Source of the DNA: Caulobacter sp. 17J80-11
GTDB lineage: Bacteria; Pseudomonadota; Alphaproteobacteria; Caulobacterales; Caulobacteraceae
Reading direction: 5' to 3'
DNA length: 64,000 nt
Assembly: GCF_014349105.1 (NCBI RefSeq)
Contig: NZ_JACSJI010000012.1
Span: forward strand, 47,108 to 111,107
Below, one piece after another: positions 43,739 through 56,509 of this stretch. The notes beneath the pieces were generated by a model. That model ran no database searches. It had not been told where the DNA came from and was given only the letters and a program-made list of their open reading frames with translations. Both the position numbers and the translations under genes were made by a program. How positions within the stretch are numbered: position 1 is the stretch's first letter; each line of letters begins with the position of its first letter.

Positions 43739-44737
43739 TTAGCGGCCGCGCCGCGGCTTGGTCACGGCCGCCGGTTCGTCGGAGCGGATCGAGGCCTGCA
43801 CCACCGGCGGGGCGGCGGCGGCGACCCGGCGCGCGCCGGGCTGCGGCGTGCTGGCGTCCAACACCGCGCTGGCGGTTTCCGCCATGCCGTGCACGCCCAG
43901 GCAGAAGACGTCCTCGTAATGCGGGCGGGCCACCGACAGGCACTGGTACAGGTTCAGCTTGGCCATGCGCAGGGCGAAGCCGAACTTCTGGTCCGACAGC
44001 AGCGGCTTGATCCGCTCGGCGTCGTCGGCTTGGCCGGCTGCGGCGAGCGCCGCCAGCGCCAGACCGCGCGACACCACCGGCGAGTAGCCGCCGCCGCCGC
44101 CGTGCGAATGCACCGAGGCCGTCTCCAGGCGGGCGCGGTCCTCGGGGGTGGGCTTGTAGCGGGTGGTCGAGATCGCCTTGATCCGGGCCAGACGGGCGGT
44201 CGGATTGGCCACGTTCCCCGTGGCCCAGGCCTGACGTTGGACGTCGTAGGCTTCCTGCTTGATGGCCTTGCCGGCGCTCAGCAGCCGCCCGCCCTGCTCT
44301 TTCAGGGCCGCGCTGGCGCTGGCTGCGGCGCTGTCCGCGCCGGACAGGTCGCCCGCCGAGGTCGGGTCGCTGATCAGGCGGGTGGCGAAGTAGGGATCGG
44401 CCTGGGCGGCCATGCGAGCCGAGCGCACGAACCGGTCGTCCTGCAGGGCCAGCGTCGCGACGTAGGCGATCGCGCCTTCCTCCAGCTGCTTGGCCTCGTA
44501 GGAGGCGCCGGTGTTCAGGGCGCGCTGGATCTCGTCGCCGTTCTTGAAGCCGGGCGAGATGGCCCCGGCCTTGGACATGTAGGTCTCGTAGGCGCTGGCC
44601 GCGTCGACGAGGCGCGCGGGCAGGTCGATCGCGCCGGATGCGTCCGCGTCGCGCGCCGCGGCGCCGCTGACGGGCAGGGCGGTCAAGAACAGCGTTCCGG
44701 CCGTGGCGGCGAGGATTGTGCGAATTCCAAGTCTCAT
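43739..44737 (-). CDS. Hypothetical exported protein
   Basis: A 332-aa protein I do not recognise. It has a signal peptide (positive start MRLGIRT, hydrophobic 8-22, cleavage near SGAAARDA). The mature part is mostly helical (LEEGAIAYVATLALQDDRFV, repeated Ala-rich helices) and includes a GGGGGYSPVVSRGLALAALAA segment and three cysteines (YQCLSVAR, VFCLGVHG). The C-terminus is Ala/Pro-rich. It is not obviously enzymatic. A perfect palindrome about 100 bp upstream may control it. It is a monocistronic gene with its own terminator. Confidence 0.75.
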   Translation of the reverse strand: MRLGIRTILAATAGTLFLTALPVSGAAARDADASGAIDLPARLVDAASAYETYMSKAGAISPGFKNGDEIQRALNTGASYEAKQLEEGAIAYVATLALQDDRFVRSARMAAQADPYFATRLISDPTSAGDLSGADSAAASASAALKEQGGRLLSAGKAIKQEAYDVQRQAWATGNVANPTARLARIKAISTTRYKPTPEDRARLETASVHSHGGGGGYSPVVSRGLALAALAAAGQADDAERIKPLLSDQKFGFALRMAKLNLYQCLSVARPHYEDVFCLGVHGMAETASAVLDASTPQPGARRVAAAAPPVVQASIRSDEPAAVTKPRRGR

Positions 44738-44837
44738 GGCGGGCTCCCTGATGCGGTTTCAGGAGAGCGCTGCGCGCATTGCTCAAATCATAAGAGATAT
44801 GGCTAGCGAGTTTTCAATATATCTGAACACGATTTGT

Positions 44838-44852
44838 TATCGTTGAACGATA
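44838..44852. promoter_or_regulatory. Perfect 15-bp palindrome, candidate operator
   Basis: TATCGTT-G-AACGATA is an exact 7-1-7 inverted repeat in a distinctly A/T-rich 217-bp gap between two minus-strand genes. It lies about 100 bp upstream of the 332-aa exported protein. The protein that binds it is unknown. Confidence 0.55.
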
Positions 44853-44954
44853 TTCATGGTGTTTGGCGGTTAAGCATGCTGAATTTCGACGTTCTTTTTC
44901 AGCGATGTGATCGTCGATTGGTAGTATTCGCGTATCGCCGGTATCGGTCGCGGG

Positions 44955-45503
44955 TCAGTCGCCCCCGCCCTTTCGCCAGGCCGCGCGGGCCTGCGCCAGC
45001 TCACGCTCGGCCCGATCGCGGCGAGCCTCCAGCTCCGTGCGCAGGGCGGCTTCGCGCCGGTCGAGCGCGCGGCGCTCGACGGCGAGGGCGGCCAGGGCCT
45101 CGTCGGCTTCGCGCTCGACCGCCTCTCGGGCGCGCTCGGCGGCGTCCAGCGCCGACCGGTCGGGTTTCGGCTTCGGCGGTGGTGGCGGCGGCGGCGGCGA
45201 CACGAGCTCGGGCGATTTGTCGCGGGTCGTCGGCTTCGGCCTGGGCAGGGACGGGACCTTCGGCAAGGCGGCGTCCCCGGCGGTGAACGGGCCATCGGTC
45301 CCGACCGCGCGGCGCAGCACCACGCCCGGATGGGCCAGGGCCGCCTTCACCGCTTCGGGATCTTCGGTCACGCCGGCGGCGCCGGAGGCGAACAGGTCCT
45401 CGCGCACGTCCCAGGCGGCGCGCGCGGCCTTCTGGGACGGCGCGGCCACGATGGTGTCGAAAAAGCCGATCTGGGTGCGATAGACCTTCAGCCGCGTCGC
45501 CAT
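44955..45503 (-). CDS. Hypothetical protein with TolA-like coiled-coil tail
   Basis: A 182-aa protein. The N-terminal ~75 residues (MATRLKVYRTQIGFFDTIVA; SQKAARAAWDVREDLFASGA) form a small conserved-looking domain. A run of proline and lysine (PPPPPPPPKPKP) follows at about residues 100-115, and the rest is a long charged helix of alternating Ala, Glu and Arg ending AWRKGGGD. It resembles proteins loosely annotated as TolA-like, but there is no membrane anchor and no TolA domain III. Role unknown. Confidence 0.7.
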   Translation of the reverse strand: MATRLKVYRTQIGFFDTIVAAPSQKAARAAWDVREDLFASGAAGVTEDPEAVKAALAHPGVVLRRAVGTDGPFTAGDAALPKVPSLPRPKPTTRDKSPELVSPPPPPPPPKPKPDRSALDAAERAREAVEREADEALAALAVERRALDRREAALRTELEARRDRAERELAQARAAWRKGGGD

Positions 45504-45537
45504 GGCGCGCAAACGCGCCGGACGGGAACTGCGATCC

Positions 45538-45702
45538 TCAGTGCTCCGGCTTGCCCTCCAGGAGCTGGCGGCGCGTGCGGGAGATCTCGCGCCAGACCGC
45601 GGCGATCTGCAGATAGGCGAGGCGTTCCTCGTCGGTCTGGGCGATGCGCGCCAGCCGCTCGGCGTCCTCGGCCCGGGTTTCATAAAGGCACGCCTTCTGC
45701 AC
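45538..45702 (-). CDS. Small charged hypothetical protein
   Basis: A 54-aa ORF (GTG start, MQKACLYETRAEDAERLARI, ending LEGKPEH). It is predicted to be almost entirely helical, with DEERLAYLQIAAVWREISR amphipathic. Short helical proteins of this general kind, with a repeated A..ER.. / YL..A..W pattern, are common in Caulobacterales, and the frame shows no disruption. The upstream GAGTGGGG is a weak ribosome-binding site, so confidence is moderate. It lies upstream of the TolA-like gene on the same strand. Confidence 0.5.
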   Translation of the reverse strand: MQKACLYETRAEDAERLARIAQTDEERLAYLQIAAVWREISRTRRQLLEGKPEH

Positions 45703-45783
45703 GCGACCCCACTCGTTACGGTGACGGTCAGCGAGAACGCCGAGGGCGTCTCATGGTTCGATGCCGAACATATCGGCGTGATC

Positions 45784-47049
45784 TCAGGCGTCGGTGATCA
45801 GCCGCGCCCCGCGCCGGCGGGTGACCCAGGCCCACAGCCAGTCGGTGGCGACGGCCAGGCGCTGGCGCAGGCCGATCAGGAAGTAGACATGGGCCACGCT
45901 CCAGAACAGCCAGCCCACGAAGCCGGTGATCTCCACCCGTCCCAGCTTCACCACGGCGGCGTCGCGGCCGATGGTGGCCAGGTCGCCCTGGTGGCGATAA
46001 CGGAACGGCGCGTCGGCGGACGTCCCGGCGATGCGGGCGGCGATCACCTTGCCGACGTAATGGCCCATCTGCTTGGCGGCCGGTGCGATCCCCGGGACGG
46101 GCTTGCCGTCCGCCCTGGCGACCATGGCGGCGTCGCCGATCACGAACACCTCCGGATGCCCCGGCATAGACAGATCGGGGCCGACCAGCAGCCGGCCGGC
46201 GCGGTCGTGCTCGCCCGGAAGGGCGCGGACCAGGGCTGCCGCCTGCACGCCGGCCGCCCAGATCATGGTCGCCGCCTCGATCCGGCCGCCGTCCAGCGCG
46301 GCGCCTTCTGCGTCGACGCCGGTGACCATCTGGCCGGTCATGACCTCGACTCCCATCGCCTCGAGCCGACGTTGCGCGTAGGCGGCCAGGTGTTCGGGCA
46401 TGGCCGGCAGGATCCTCGGCCCGGCCTCGACCAGCACGATCCGAGCGGTCGCCGGGTCGATCGAGCGGAAGTCGCGGGGCAGGGCGTCGCGGGCGATCTC
46501 GGCGATGGCGCCGGCCATCTCCACCCCGGTCGGGCCGCCGCCGACCACCACGAAGGTGAGCTGGCGCGACAGTTCGTCCAGGTCCCGGGCCAGCTCCGCC
46601 CGCTCGAAGGCGCTGAGGATGCGCCGGCGTAGCCTGAGCGCGTCGTCGATGCTCTTCAGGCCCGGCGCCCAGGCCGCCCAGTCGTCGCGGCCGAAGTAGG
46701 AGTGCGTCGCGCCGGCGGCGATCACGAGGAAGTCGTAGGGGAACGGCCCGTCGGCGGTCTCCACCGCGCGCGCCTCCAGGTCGACCGCGCGCGCCGCTGA
46801 CAGCACCACGCGTACGTGCCGCAGGCGGTGCAGGACCTCGCGGATCGGCCAGGCCACCTCGGCCGGCGAGAGGGCGGCGGTGGCCACCTGGTAGAGCAGG
46901 GGCTGGAAGGTGTGGTGGTTGCGCCGGTCGATGACGGTGATCGAGGCCATGGTCCGGCCCAGGGCGCGTACCGCCTCCAGGCCGCCGAAGCCGGCGCCGA
47001 CCACCACCACCCGTGGGCGGGTGCGCACGGGGCGGCTGGGGTCTGCCAT
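45784..47049 (-). CDS. Type II NADH dehydrogenase (NDH-2)
   Basis: A 421-aa membrane-associated flavoprotein that passes electrons from NADH to quinone without pumping protons. It has two dinucleotide motifs: VVVGAGFGGLEAVRAL (FAD, ~15-30) and VVVGGGPTGVEMAGAI (NADH, ~170-185), with YDFLVIAAGATHSYFG and VFVIGDAAMV between and after. The C-terminal hydrophobic segment GFVGWLFWSVAHVYFLIGLR anchors it to the membrane. The start MADPSRP was chosen because the family begins just before the first glycine motif; the upstream open frame lacks similarity. Confidence 0.92.
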   Translation of the reverse strand: MADPSRPVRTRPRVVVVGAGFGGLEAVRALGRTMASITVIDRRNHHTFQPLLYQVATAALSPAEVAWPIREVLHRLRHVRVVLSAARAVDLEARAVETADGPFPYDFLVIAAGATHSYFGRDDWAAWAPGLKSIDDALRLRRRILSAFERAELARDLDELSRQLTFVVVGGGPTGVEMAGAIAEIARDALPRDFRSIDPATARIVLVEAGPRILPAMPEHLAAYAQRRLEAMGVEVMTGQMVTGVDAEGAALDGGRIEAATMIWAAGVQAAALVRALPGEHDRAGRLLVGPDLSMPGHPEVFVIGDAAMVARADGKPVPGIAPAAKQMGHYVGKVIAARIAGTSADAPFRYRHQGDLATIGRDAAVVKLGRVEITGFVGWLFWSVAHVYFLIGLRQRLAVATDWLWAWVTRRRGARLITDA

Positions 47050-47108
47050 GGCTGCGCTCCTGTCGGAGGACAGGAACCCGTCGCGGGCGTGCGCGGTTCG
47101 GCGCGGCT

Positions 47109-47312
47109 TCAGGCGAAGGCGCGGCCGTCCGCGCCGTGGGCGATGCGTCCGACCAGCTCGACCACGTTGCGCAGCACGAACAGCACCACCGCGAACAGCA
47201 GCCAGGCCATCACCCGGGCGCCGCGCGGCGCGCGCACGGCCAGTTCCAGCGCCAGGCCGCCGAAGGCCAGGACCAGCAGGGCGGCGAAGAAGGTGAAGGC
47301 GAGGGCGGCCAT
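47109..47312 (-). CDS. Small two-TM membrane protein
   Basis: A 67-aa protein with two hydrophobic segments (about 3-25 and 34-52) joined by a basic loop (RAPRGARV), ending in a short tail. It lies 59 bp upstream of the NDH-2 gene on the same strand, so it may be in the same operon and assist or regulate it. I do not recognise a family. Coding potential is supported by high-GC third positions and an uninterrupted frame starting at ATG. Confidence 0.65.
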   Translation of the reverse strand: MAALAFTFFAALLVLAFGGLALELAVRAPRGARVMAWLLFAVVLFVLRNVVELVGRIAHGADGRAFA

Positions 47313-47437
47313 GGCGGGGCTCCGGTTGCGACACGGCCAAGGTGGAGACCGGCTGCGTCAGAAACGGACGCATCTCGGATATGTTGGCAATCAAACAAAA
47401 TCCCGTGACCCCGCTTGCGGGCGCCCGCCCGACGTGA

Positions 47438-49006
<1,569 letters not shown>

Positions 49007-49250
49007 TCAGCCGGGCAGGCGCTCGAAGGCCGGCAGGCCGTCGGGCAGGTGGTGGAAGTCCTGCTTGTCGACGGTGAAGATCGCCATCTTCGGGCCGCGA
49101 TAGGGGGCCGGCTCGTCGAGCATGCCGATCTTCAGGATCACCGCCTCCAGGCCCGGCCGGCGGGTGGCCAGATGGGTGCCGCAGCGGCCGCAGAACTCGC
49201 GGGTCACCGGCGCCTCGAGGTCGTCGCGGGCGAAGGTCCGCGGCGCCTGC
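49007..49250 (-). pseudogene. Truncated GFA-family (glutathione-dependent formaldehyde-activating-like) remnant
   Basis: The minus-strand frame encodes only the C-terminal half of a GFA/CENP-V-like zinc protein: FARDDLEAPVTREFCGRCGTHL (CxxC zinc motif), then KIGMLDEPAPYRGPKMAIFT and a normal C-terminus ending ERLPG. The N-terminal half with the other cysteine pairs (CxC...CxxC) is missing; upstream of about 49250 the frame runs into unrelated sequence that is antisense to the bactofilin region. It has no plausible start. It is convergent with, and directly abuts, the CoA-transferase stop. Confidence 0.75.
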
Positions 49251-49358
49251 AAATCAGAGCAAGCGCCGCCGACGCCGCGGGGGTGCGACCTTTGCGCACG
49301 TGGACGGCCAAGCTTGCGGCGGGCGACGATCGCTTTCAAGCTTTGCAGGAGTTCGCCG

Positions 49359-49937
49359 ATGTTCGCCCGAAAGAAGCCCGCCGCCGAGCCGAAAGCCGCC
49401 GCGCCGAGCGCGACCGACGCCTTGCTGGGGGCGCTTCTGGGCGACCCGATCGATCCGCCGGCCGAGCTCGGCGAGGCGGCCGCGCCCGTGGCCGAGCCGG
49501 TCGCCGAAGCTGAGCCGGAAACCGCATCCAAGCCCGAGACCAAGCCCGAGCCTGCTCCGGCGCCCGCCGCGGCGCCCGCCCAGCCGGCCCGGGCCGAGCG
49601 CGCGCCAGCTCCGGCCGCCCGGCCGAAGACGGCCTCCTTCCTGGCTGGCGACCTGACCTTCGCCGGGACCCTGTCCGGGGACGGCGACGTGCACCTGGGC
49701 GGCCCGTTCGAGGGCGAGGTGCGCGCGCAGAACGTGACGGTCGGCGCCGGCGGCCGGGTCGACGGGACGGTCGTTGGCCGGCGCATCGAGGTGCTGGGCC
49801 GCGTGAAGGGAGCCCTGGTCGCCGACGAGGTGCGGGTGCGTCTCAACGCTCAGGTCGAGGGCGACGTGACCAGCGACAGCTTTACGCTGGAAGCCGGCTC
49901 CCGGTTCGAAGGCGTGAGCCGCCGCAAGCCGGCCTGA
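49359..49937 (+). CDS. Bactofilin (polymer-forming cytoskeletal protein)
   Basis: A 192-aa protein with a long disordered Ala/Pro/Glu-rich N-terminus (about 1-88) and a C-terminal right-handed beta-helix of repeated hydrophobic/glycine turns: FAGTLSGDGDVHLGGPFEGE, NVTVGAGGRVDGTVVGRRIE and VRLNAQVEGDVTSDSFTLEA. Bactofilins polymerise without nucleotide on the inner face of the membrane; in Caulobacter BacA/BacB recruit the stalk synthase PbpC. The AGGAG-N8-ATG start is strong. The N-terminal linker is longer than in BacA (about 160 aa). Confidence 0.92.
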   Translation: MFARKKPAAEPKAAAPSATDALLGALLGDPIDPPAELGEAAAPVAEPVAEAEPETASKPETKPEPAPAPAAAPAQPARAERAPAPAARPKTASFLAGDLTFAGTLSGDGDVHLGGPFEGEVRAQNVTVGAGGRVDGTVVGRRIEVLGRVKGALVADEVRVRLNAQVEGDVTSDSFTLEAGSRFEGVSRRKPA

Positions 49938-49952
49938 CGGGGAGGGGGGCGC

Positions 49953-50028
49953 TGGTGCCGGTTGCCGGAATCGAACCAGCGACCTTCTGATTACAAATCA
50001 GCTGCTCTACCAACTGAGCTAAACCGGC
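49953..50028 (-). tRNA. tRNA-Thr (UGU)
   Basis: On the minus strand the cloverleaf reads GCCGGTT acceptor, GCTC D stem, loop TTTGTAA with anticodon TGT, GCTGG T stem with TTCGATT, matching acceptor AACCGGC, discriminator A and genome-encoded CCA. It is 76 nt. It lies between the bactofilin gene and the dodecin gene. Confidence 0.95.
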
Positions 50029-50073
50029 CCGGGGCGGTTTATGCCGCCGCCCGGGCGCGGGCGCAACGCCGGG

Positions 50074-50292
50074 TCAGCCGCCTTCGCCGTCGAGCGTGAA
50101 GCCGGCCTTGAGAATCACCTGGAAGTGGCAGGGCTGGCCCTCGTTCACGTGGCCGCGGATCTGCGTGACCTCGAACCAGCGCAGGTTGCGCAGGGTCTGC
50201 TCGGCGCGGCCCAGCGCGTTGCGGATCGCGGCTTCGATGCCGTCCTGCGACGTGCCGGCCAGCTCGACGATCTTGTAGACGTGGTCGCTCAT
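50074..50292 (-). CDS. Dodecin (flavin-binding)
   Basis: A 72-aa protein of the dodecin family, which forms hollow dodecamers that bind riboflavin or FMN. Typical features are [20 protein letters not shown], a central [13 protein letters not shown] strand with the flavin-stacking tryptophan, and [11 protein letters not shown] at the end. Dodecins buffer free flavin. It is directly downstream (22 nt) of the FMN-reductase gene on the same strand, so a flavin-related operon is likely. Confidence 0.93.
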   Translation of the reverse strand: MSDHVYKIVELAGTSQDGIEAAIRNALGRAEQTLRNLRWFEVTQIRGHVNEGQPCHFQVILKAGFTLDGEGG

Positions 50293-50313
50293 CTGTTCCT
50301 CCCTGGGTGCTGC

Positions 50314-50883
50314 TCAGGCGGTCCGCAGCGGCTTCAGCGCCTCGGCCCAGCGCTTCAACTCGGCGAGCGCGGTCTTGGCCGAGGTCTCGTGCATTTCGGT
50401 CGGTTTGAAGCCGCCGGCCGGGTCCATGTGCTGGGCGAACATCGGGATCACCACGGCCTCGACCAGCGGCACCACCTTGAGCGTGGTCAGCAGCTGCTTG
50501 GTGATCTGCACGCCGCGCAGGCCGCCCGAGACGCCGCCGTAGCTGACGAAGGCGGCCGGCTTGTAGTTCCACTCGCGGTAGACGTAGTTCAGCGCGTTCA
50601 CCAGCGAGGCGGGCGGCCCGTAATTGTGCTCGGGCGTGACGAAGACGTAGGCGTCGGCGGCGTGGACGCTCTCCGCCCAGGCCCTGGTGTGGGCGTGCTG
50701 GTAGGCCTGCTTCATCGGGTGGTTGGGCTCGTCCAGCACCGGCAGGTTGAAGTCGGCCAGGTCGACCAGGTGGGCGTCGAAACCGCCGTGCTCGAGCGCC
50801 AGTTCGTGAAACCACCCAGCGATGGCCGGGCCGACGCGGCCGGGGCGCGTGCTGGAGATGAGGGTGTGAAGCCTGGGGCGCAT
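50314..50883 (-). CDS. NADPH-dependent FMN reductase
   Basis: A 189-aa flavodoxin-fold reductase. The phosphate-binding turn is in LHTLISSTRPGRVGPAIA (SSTRPGR), and VFVTPEHNYGPPASLVNALN contains the PEYN-like flavin loop; YGGVSGGLRGVQI is a further conserved block. It reduces FMN or quinones with NADPH, and could supply FMNH2 to the LLM-type enzyme elsewhere (inference). It is co-transcribed with dodecin. The start MRPRLHT was chosen over an upstream GTG. Confidence 0.9.
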   Translation of the reverse strand: MRPRLHTLISSTRPGRVGPAIAGWFHELALEHGGFDAHLVDLADFNLPVLDEPNHPMKQAYQHAHTRAWAESVHAADAYVFVTPEHNYGPPASLVNALNYVYREWNYKPAAFVSYGGVSGGLRGVQITKQLLTTLKVVPLVEAVVIPMFAQHMDPAGGFKPTEMHETSAKTALAELKRWAEALKPLRTA

Positions 50884-50996
50884 GTCCTGAACTCCTGCCC
50901 CCGGCGCCACTAAGCGCGCGTCCGGGGGCGGCTCAAGGAACGGATGCGTGAGCCGGCTGGTTATGGCTCAGCTTCGGTCAACCGGGGGCAGGACCC

Positions 50997-51467
50997 ATGA
51001 CGCGTTGGATTGCGATCGCGACGGCGGCCCTGGTGGCGGCCGCGGGGGGCGGCGCGGCGGCGAAGGACATCCCGGGCGGCGGCCTGACCGTCGAGGAGGT
51101 CGCCGAATGGCTGGGCGCCCAGGGCTACAAGGCCGACCTGGAAAAGGTCGAAGGCGAGACGCACGTGGCCAGCGCCGCCGACGGCGTGAACTTCGACATC
51201 TACATGTACGACTGCAAGGACCAGGGGCGCTGCTCGGCCCTGCAGTTCAGCGCCGGCTTCGACCTGACCGACGGCACGGACCTGGACACGGTCAACAGCT
51301 GGAACAAGGCGAACCGCTACGTCAAAGCCCACCTGGACGAGACGAAGGACCCGTTCTTCCAGTACGACGTCAACCTCAGCCCGGGCGGCACCTACGAGGC
51401 GCTGGACGACGACTTCGGCGTCTGGCTGATGCAGCTGCCCAAGATCAAGGCCCAGATCGACTGGTAG
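50997..51467 (+). CDS. YbjN domain exported protein
   Basis: A 156-aa protein with a signal peptide (hydrophobic 6-22, cleaved near AAAKD) followed by a YbjN domain: LTVEEVAEWLGAQGYKADLE, VNFDIYMYDCKDQGRC with two cysteines that could form a disulfide, FSAGFDLTDGTDL and WNKANRYVKAHLD. YbjN proteins are linked to stress responses or act as T3SS-chaperone-like folds; function here is unknown. It is divergent from the FMN-reductase gene and upstream of the PAS kinase. Confidence 0.85.
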   Translation: MTRWIAIATAALVAAAGGGAAAKDIPGGGLTVEEVAEWLGAQGYKADLEKVEGETHVASAADGVNFDIYMYDCKDQGRCSALQFSAGFDLTDGTDLDTVNSWNKANRYVKAHLDETKDPFFQYDVNLSPGGTYEALDDDFGVWLMQLPKIKAQIDW

Positions 51468-51655
51468 CGGCGCGCCGCCGGCCAAGGCGGGGTGGACGCC
51501 GGGCGGGTGACCAGCGCCGGCGCGGTCGCCGCCAGCGCCGGTGAGCCCCGGGGCCGTCCCCTGACGTATCCGTAGAAAGACGGACATCGCCCGCGGACCG
51601 GGCGAACCAACTCCAGACGCCGGCCGTTTTCCCGTCCGGGGGCAGGCGGAGACCC

Positions 51656-54838
<3,183 letters not shown>

Positions 54839-55831
54839 TCAGGCCAGGCCGAGCAGGCGTTCGACGATGAAGTAGTGGTCCTCGAACATCCGCCCGCGCA
54901 TGCGCCGGACCTCGGCCAGCGGGATCCAGCGCGCCTGGGCGGCGTCGTCCGCGCCGGCGACGGTCGGCAGGGGCTGGGGCGGCAGGTCGAAGCGGAAGGC
55001 GTGGGTGACGGTGCGCTCGCGCAAGGAGCGGTCCGGCGCGTCGAACACTTCGCGGCCGACCAGCGCGCCTTCCAGCATGTCGGCGGCGAGTCCGGTCTCC
55101 TCGCCGACCTCGCGCACGGCGGCGGCCAGCGTGGTCTCGTCCGGATCGAGGAAGCCGCCGGGCAGCGCCCACAGGCCGCGGCCCGGCTGGCCGGCGCGCT
55201 CGACCAGCAACAGGTGCGCGTCGCAGACCACCACGGAGTCTACGGTGACGAAGACGGGCGGGTAGGGGGCGACCGACCAGGCCTGGCGATAGGCTTCGAG
55301 CTGGCGCCATTCCTCGGCGGCGTAGGCGAACGCGTCGCTCGTGCGGTGCGTGTGAAGCAGGTCGAGCACCGCGGCGGGCAGGACGCCCTTCAGCGCCTCG
55401 GGATCGTCGGAGAACAGCTGCCGGCGCAGGTCGTCGGCAGAGGGGGCCTCGACCGGCGCGAGGTCGACCTTCGCCCACTTCGGAAAGGCGTCGCGCCACG
55501 CGTCGGCGCCTTCGCGGCCGATAAGGGCGACCGAGCCGGCCGGTCCTGCGAGGGCGGTCTGCACTTCGGCCCGCCAGGCGTCCTCGTTGTAGAGGTGGTC
55601 GACCACCGGGCGCACGCTCAGCCGCCCGGCGTCCGCGCCCGCCGCCGCCCGCAGCATCGCCGCGCGCTCGTCGAAGCTGAACGGATCGCGCGCGCTGACC
55701 GGCGCGTCGGCCGAGCCGATCAGCACGACCACCTCGCGGCCCAGCGCCAGCGCGCGGCGGAGCGCGGCGGCGTGGCCGTCATGGACCGGCTGGAACCGGC
55801 CGAGGAGCACGACGTGGTCGTAGGGCGGCAT
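54839..55831 (-). CDS. Bifunctional NMN adenylyltransferase/Nudix hydrolase
   Basis: A 330-aa fusion. The N-terminal ~170 residues are a NadM-type adenylyltransferase ([20 protein letters not shown] with HDGH, the HxGH nucleotide-transfer motif). The C-terminal ~150 residues are a Nudix domain ([20 protein letters not shown] continuing ETGL). The pair is known in bacteria as a NAD synthesis/ADP-ribose (or NAD-derivative) cleanup enzyme. The stop immediately abuts the convergent PAS kinase stop. The start at [11 protein letters not shown] was chosen. The enzyme acts in the cytoplasm and would complement the nadK product at 35.4 kb. Confidence 0.92.
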   Translation of the reverse strand: MPPYDHVVLLGRFQPVHDGHAAALRRALALGREVVVLIGSADAPVSARDPFSFDERAAMLRAAAGADAGRLSVRPVVDHLYNEDAWRAEVQTALAGPAGSVALIGREGADAWRDAFPKWAKVDLAPVEAPSADDLRRQLFSDDPEALKGVLPAAVLDLLHTHRTSDAFAYAAEEWRQLEAYRQAWSVAPYPPVFVTVDSVVVCDAHLLLVERAGQPGRGLWALPGGFLDPDETTLAAAVREVGEETGLAADMLEGALVGREVFDAPDRSLRERTVTHAFRFDLPPQPLPTVAGADDAAQARWIPLAEVRRMRGRMFEDHYFIVERLLGLA

Positions 55832-55895
55832 CTGCTTTTCCTGCTGCGCGCTGGCGGCCAAGCTAGCCGAGAAACTTCGAGTCGGGAGCGTCGCC

Positions 55896-56447
55896 GTGAA
55901 ATCCTGGATCGCCCTGCTGCGCGGCGTGAACGTCGGCGGCCACCGCAAGGCCCCGGCCGCCGAGCTGCGCGTCCTGCTGGCCGAAATGGGTTTCGCCGAG
56001 CCCCGCTCGCTGCTGGCCAGCGGCAACCTGGTGTTCGGGGCCGAGGGCACGACGGCCGGCGAGCTGGAGCGCCGGCTTGAGGCCGCTTTCTCCGAACGGA
56101 TGGGGCTGGACACCGACGTCATGGTCCGCAGTCCTGAGGATTGGACCGCGGCGATCGCGGCCAATCCATTCCGGGTCGAGGCCGAGCGGGAGCCCTCGCG
56201 CGCCTTCGTCATGGCGCTGAAGTCGGCCCCCGCGGCGGCTGAGATCGCCGCCCTGAAGGCCTCCATCGCGGGCTGGCCCGAACAGGTCGAGGTGGTCGGG
56301 CGCGAGGCCTTCCTGGTCTATCCGAACGGGGCGGGGACCTCGAAGCTGACCAACGCCCTGATCGATCGCAAGCTCGGGACCCGCGGCACGGCGCGCAACT
56401 GGAACACCACGCGGAAGCTGCGGGCGATGGTCGCCCCTTCGGGCTGA
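55896..56447 (+). CDS. DUF1697 family protein
   Basis: A 183-aa protein of the DUF1697 family: [20 protein letters not shown] and [16 protein letters not shown] near the N-terminus, and [20 protein letters not shown] and [11 protein letters not shown] at the C-terminus. These two blocks frame the domain. Function is unknown; the family is widespread in bacteria. It is divergent from the NadM-Nudix gene and just upstream of an acyl-CoA ligase. Confidence 0.88.
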   Translation: MKSWIALLRGVNVGGHRKAPAAELRVLLAEMGFAEPRSLLASGNLVFGAEGTTAGELERRLEAAFSERMGLDTDVMVRSPEDWTAAIAANPFRVEAEREPSRAFVMALKSAPAAAEIAALKASIAGWPEQVEVVGREAFLVYPNGAGTSKLTNALIDRKLGTRGTARNWNTTRKLRAMVAPSG

Positions 56448-56509
56448 ATCCCGATCTGGCGGAGGCCTCGGGCCGGGCTATAGTCCATGCGGGGCCGCTG
56501 GAGATCGTG

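Noticed and set aside
44834..45286. A 150-aa plus-strand ORF in the A/T-rich gap running into the TolA-like gene
   Set aside because: Its C-terminal half is antisense to the TolA-like coding region and is Arg/Ala-rich; the N-terminal part has no convincing ribosome-binding site.
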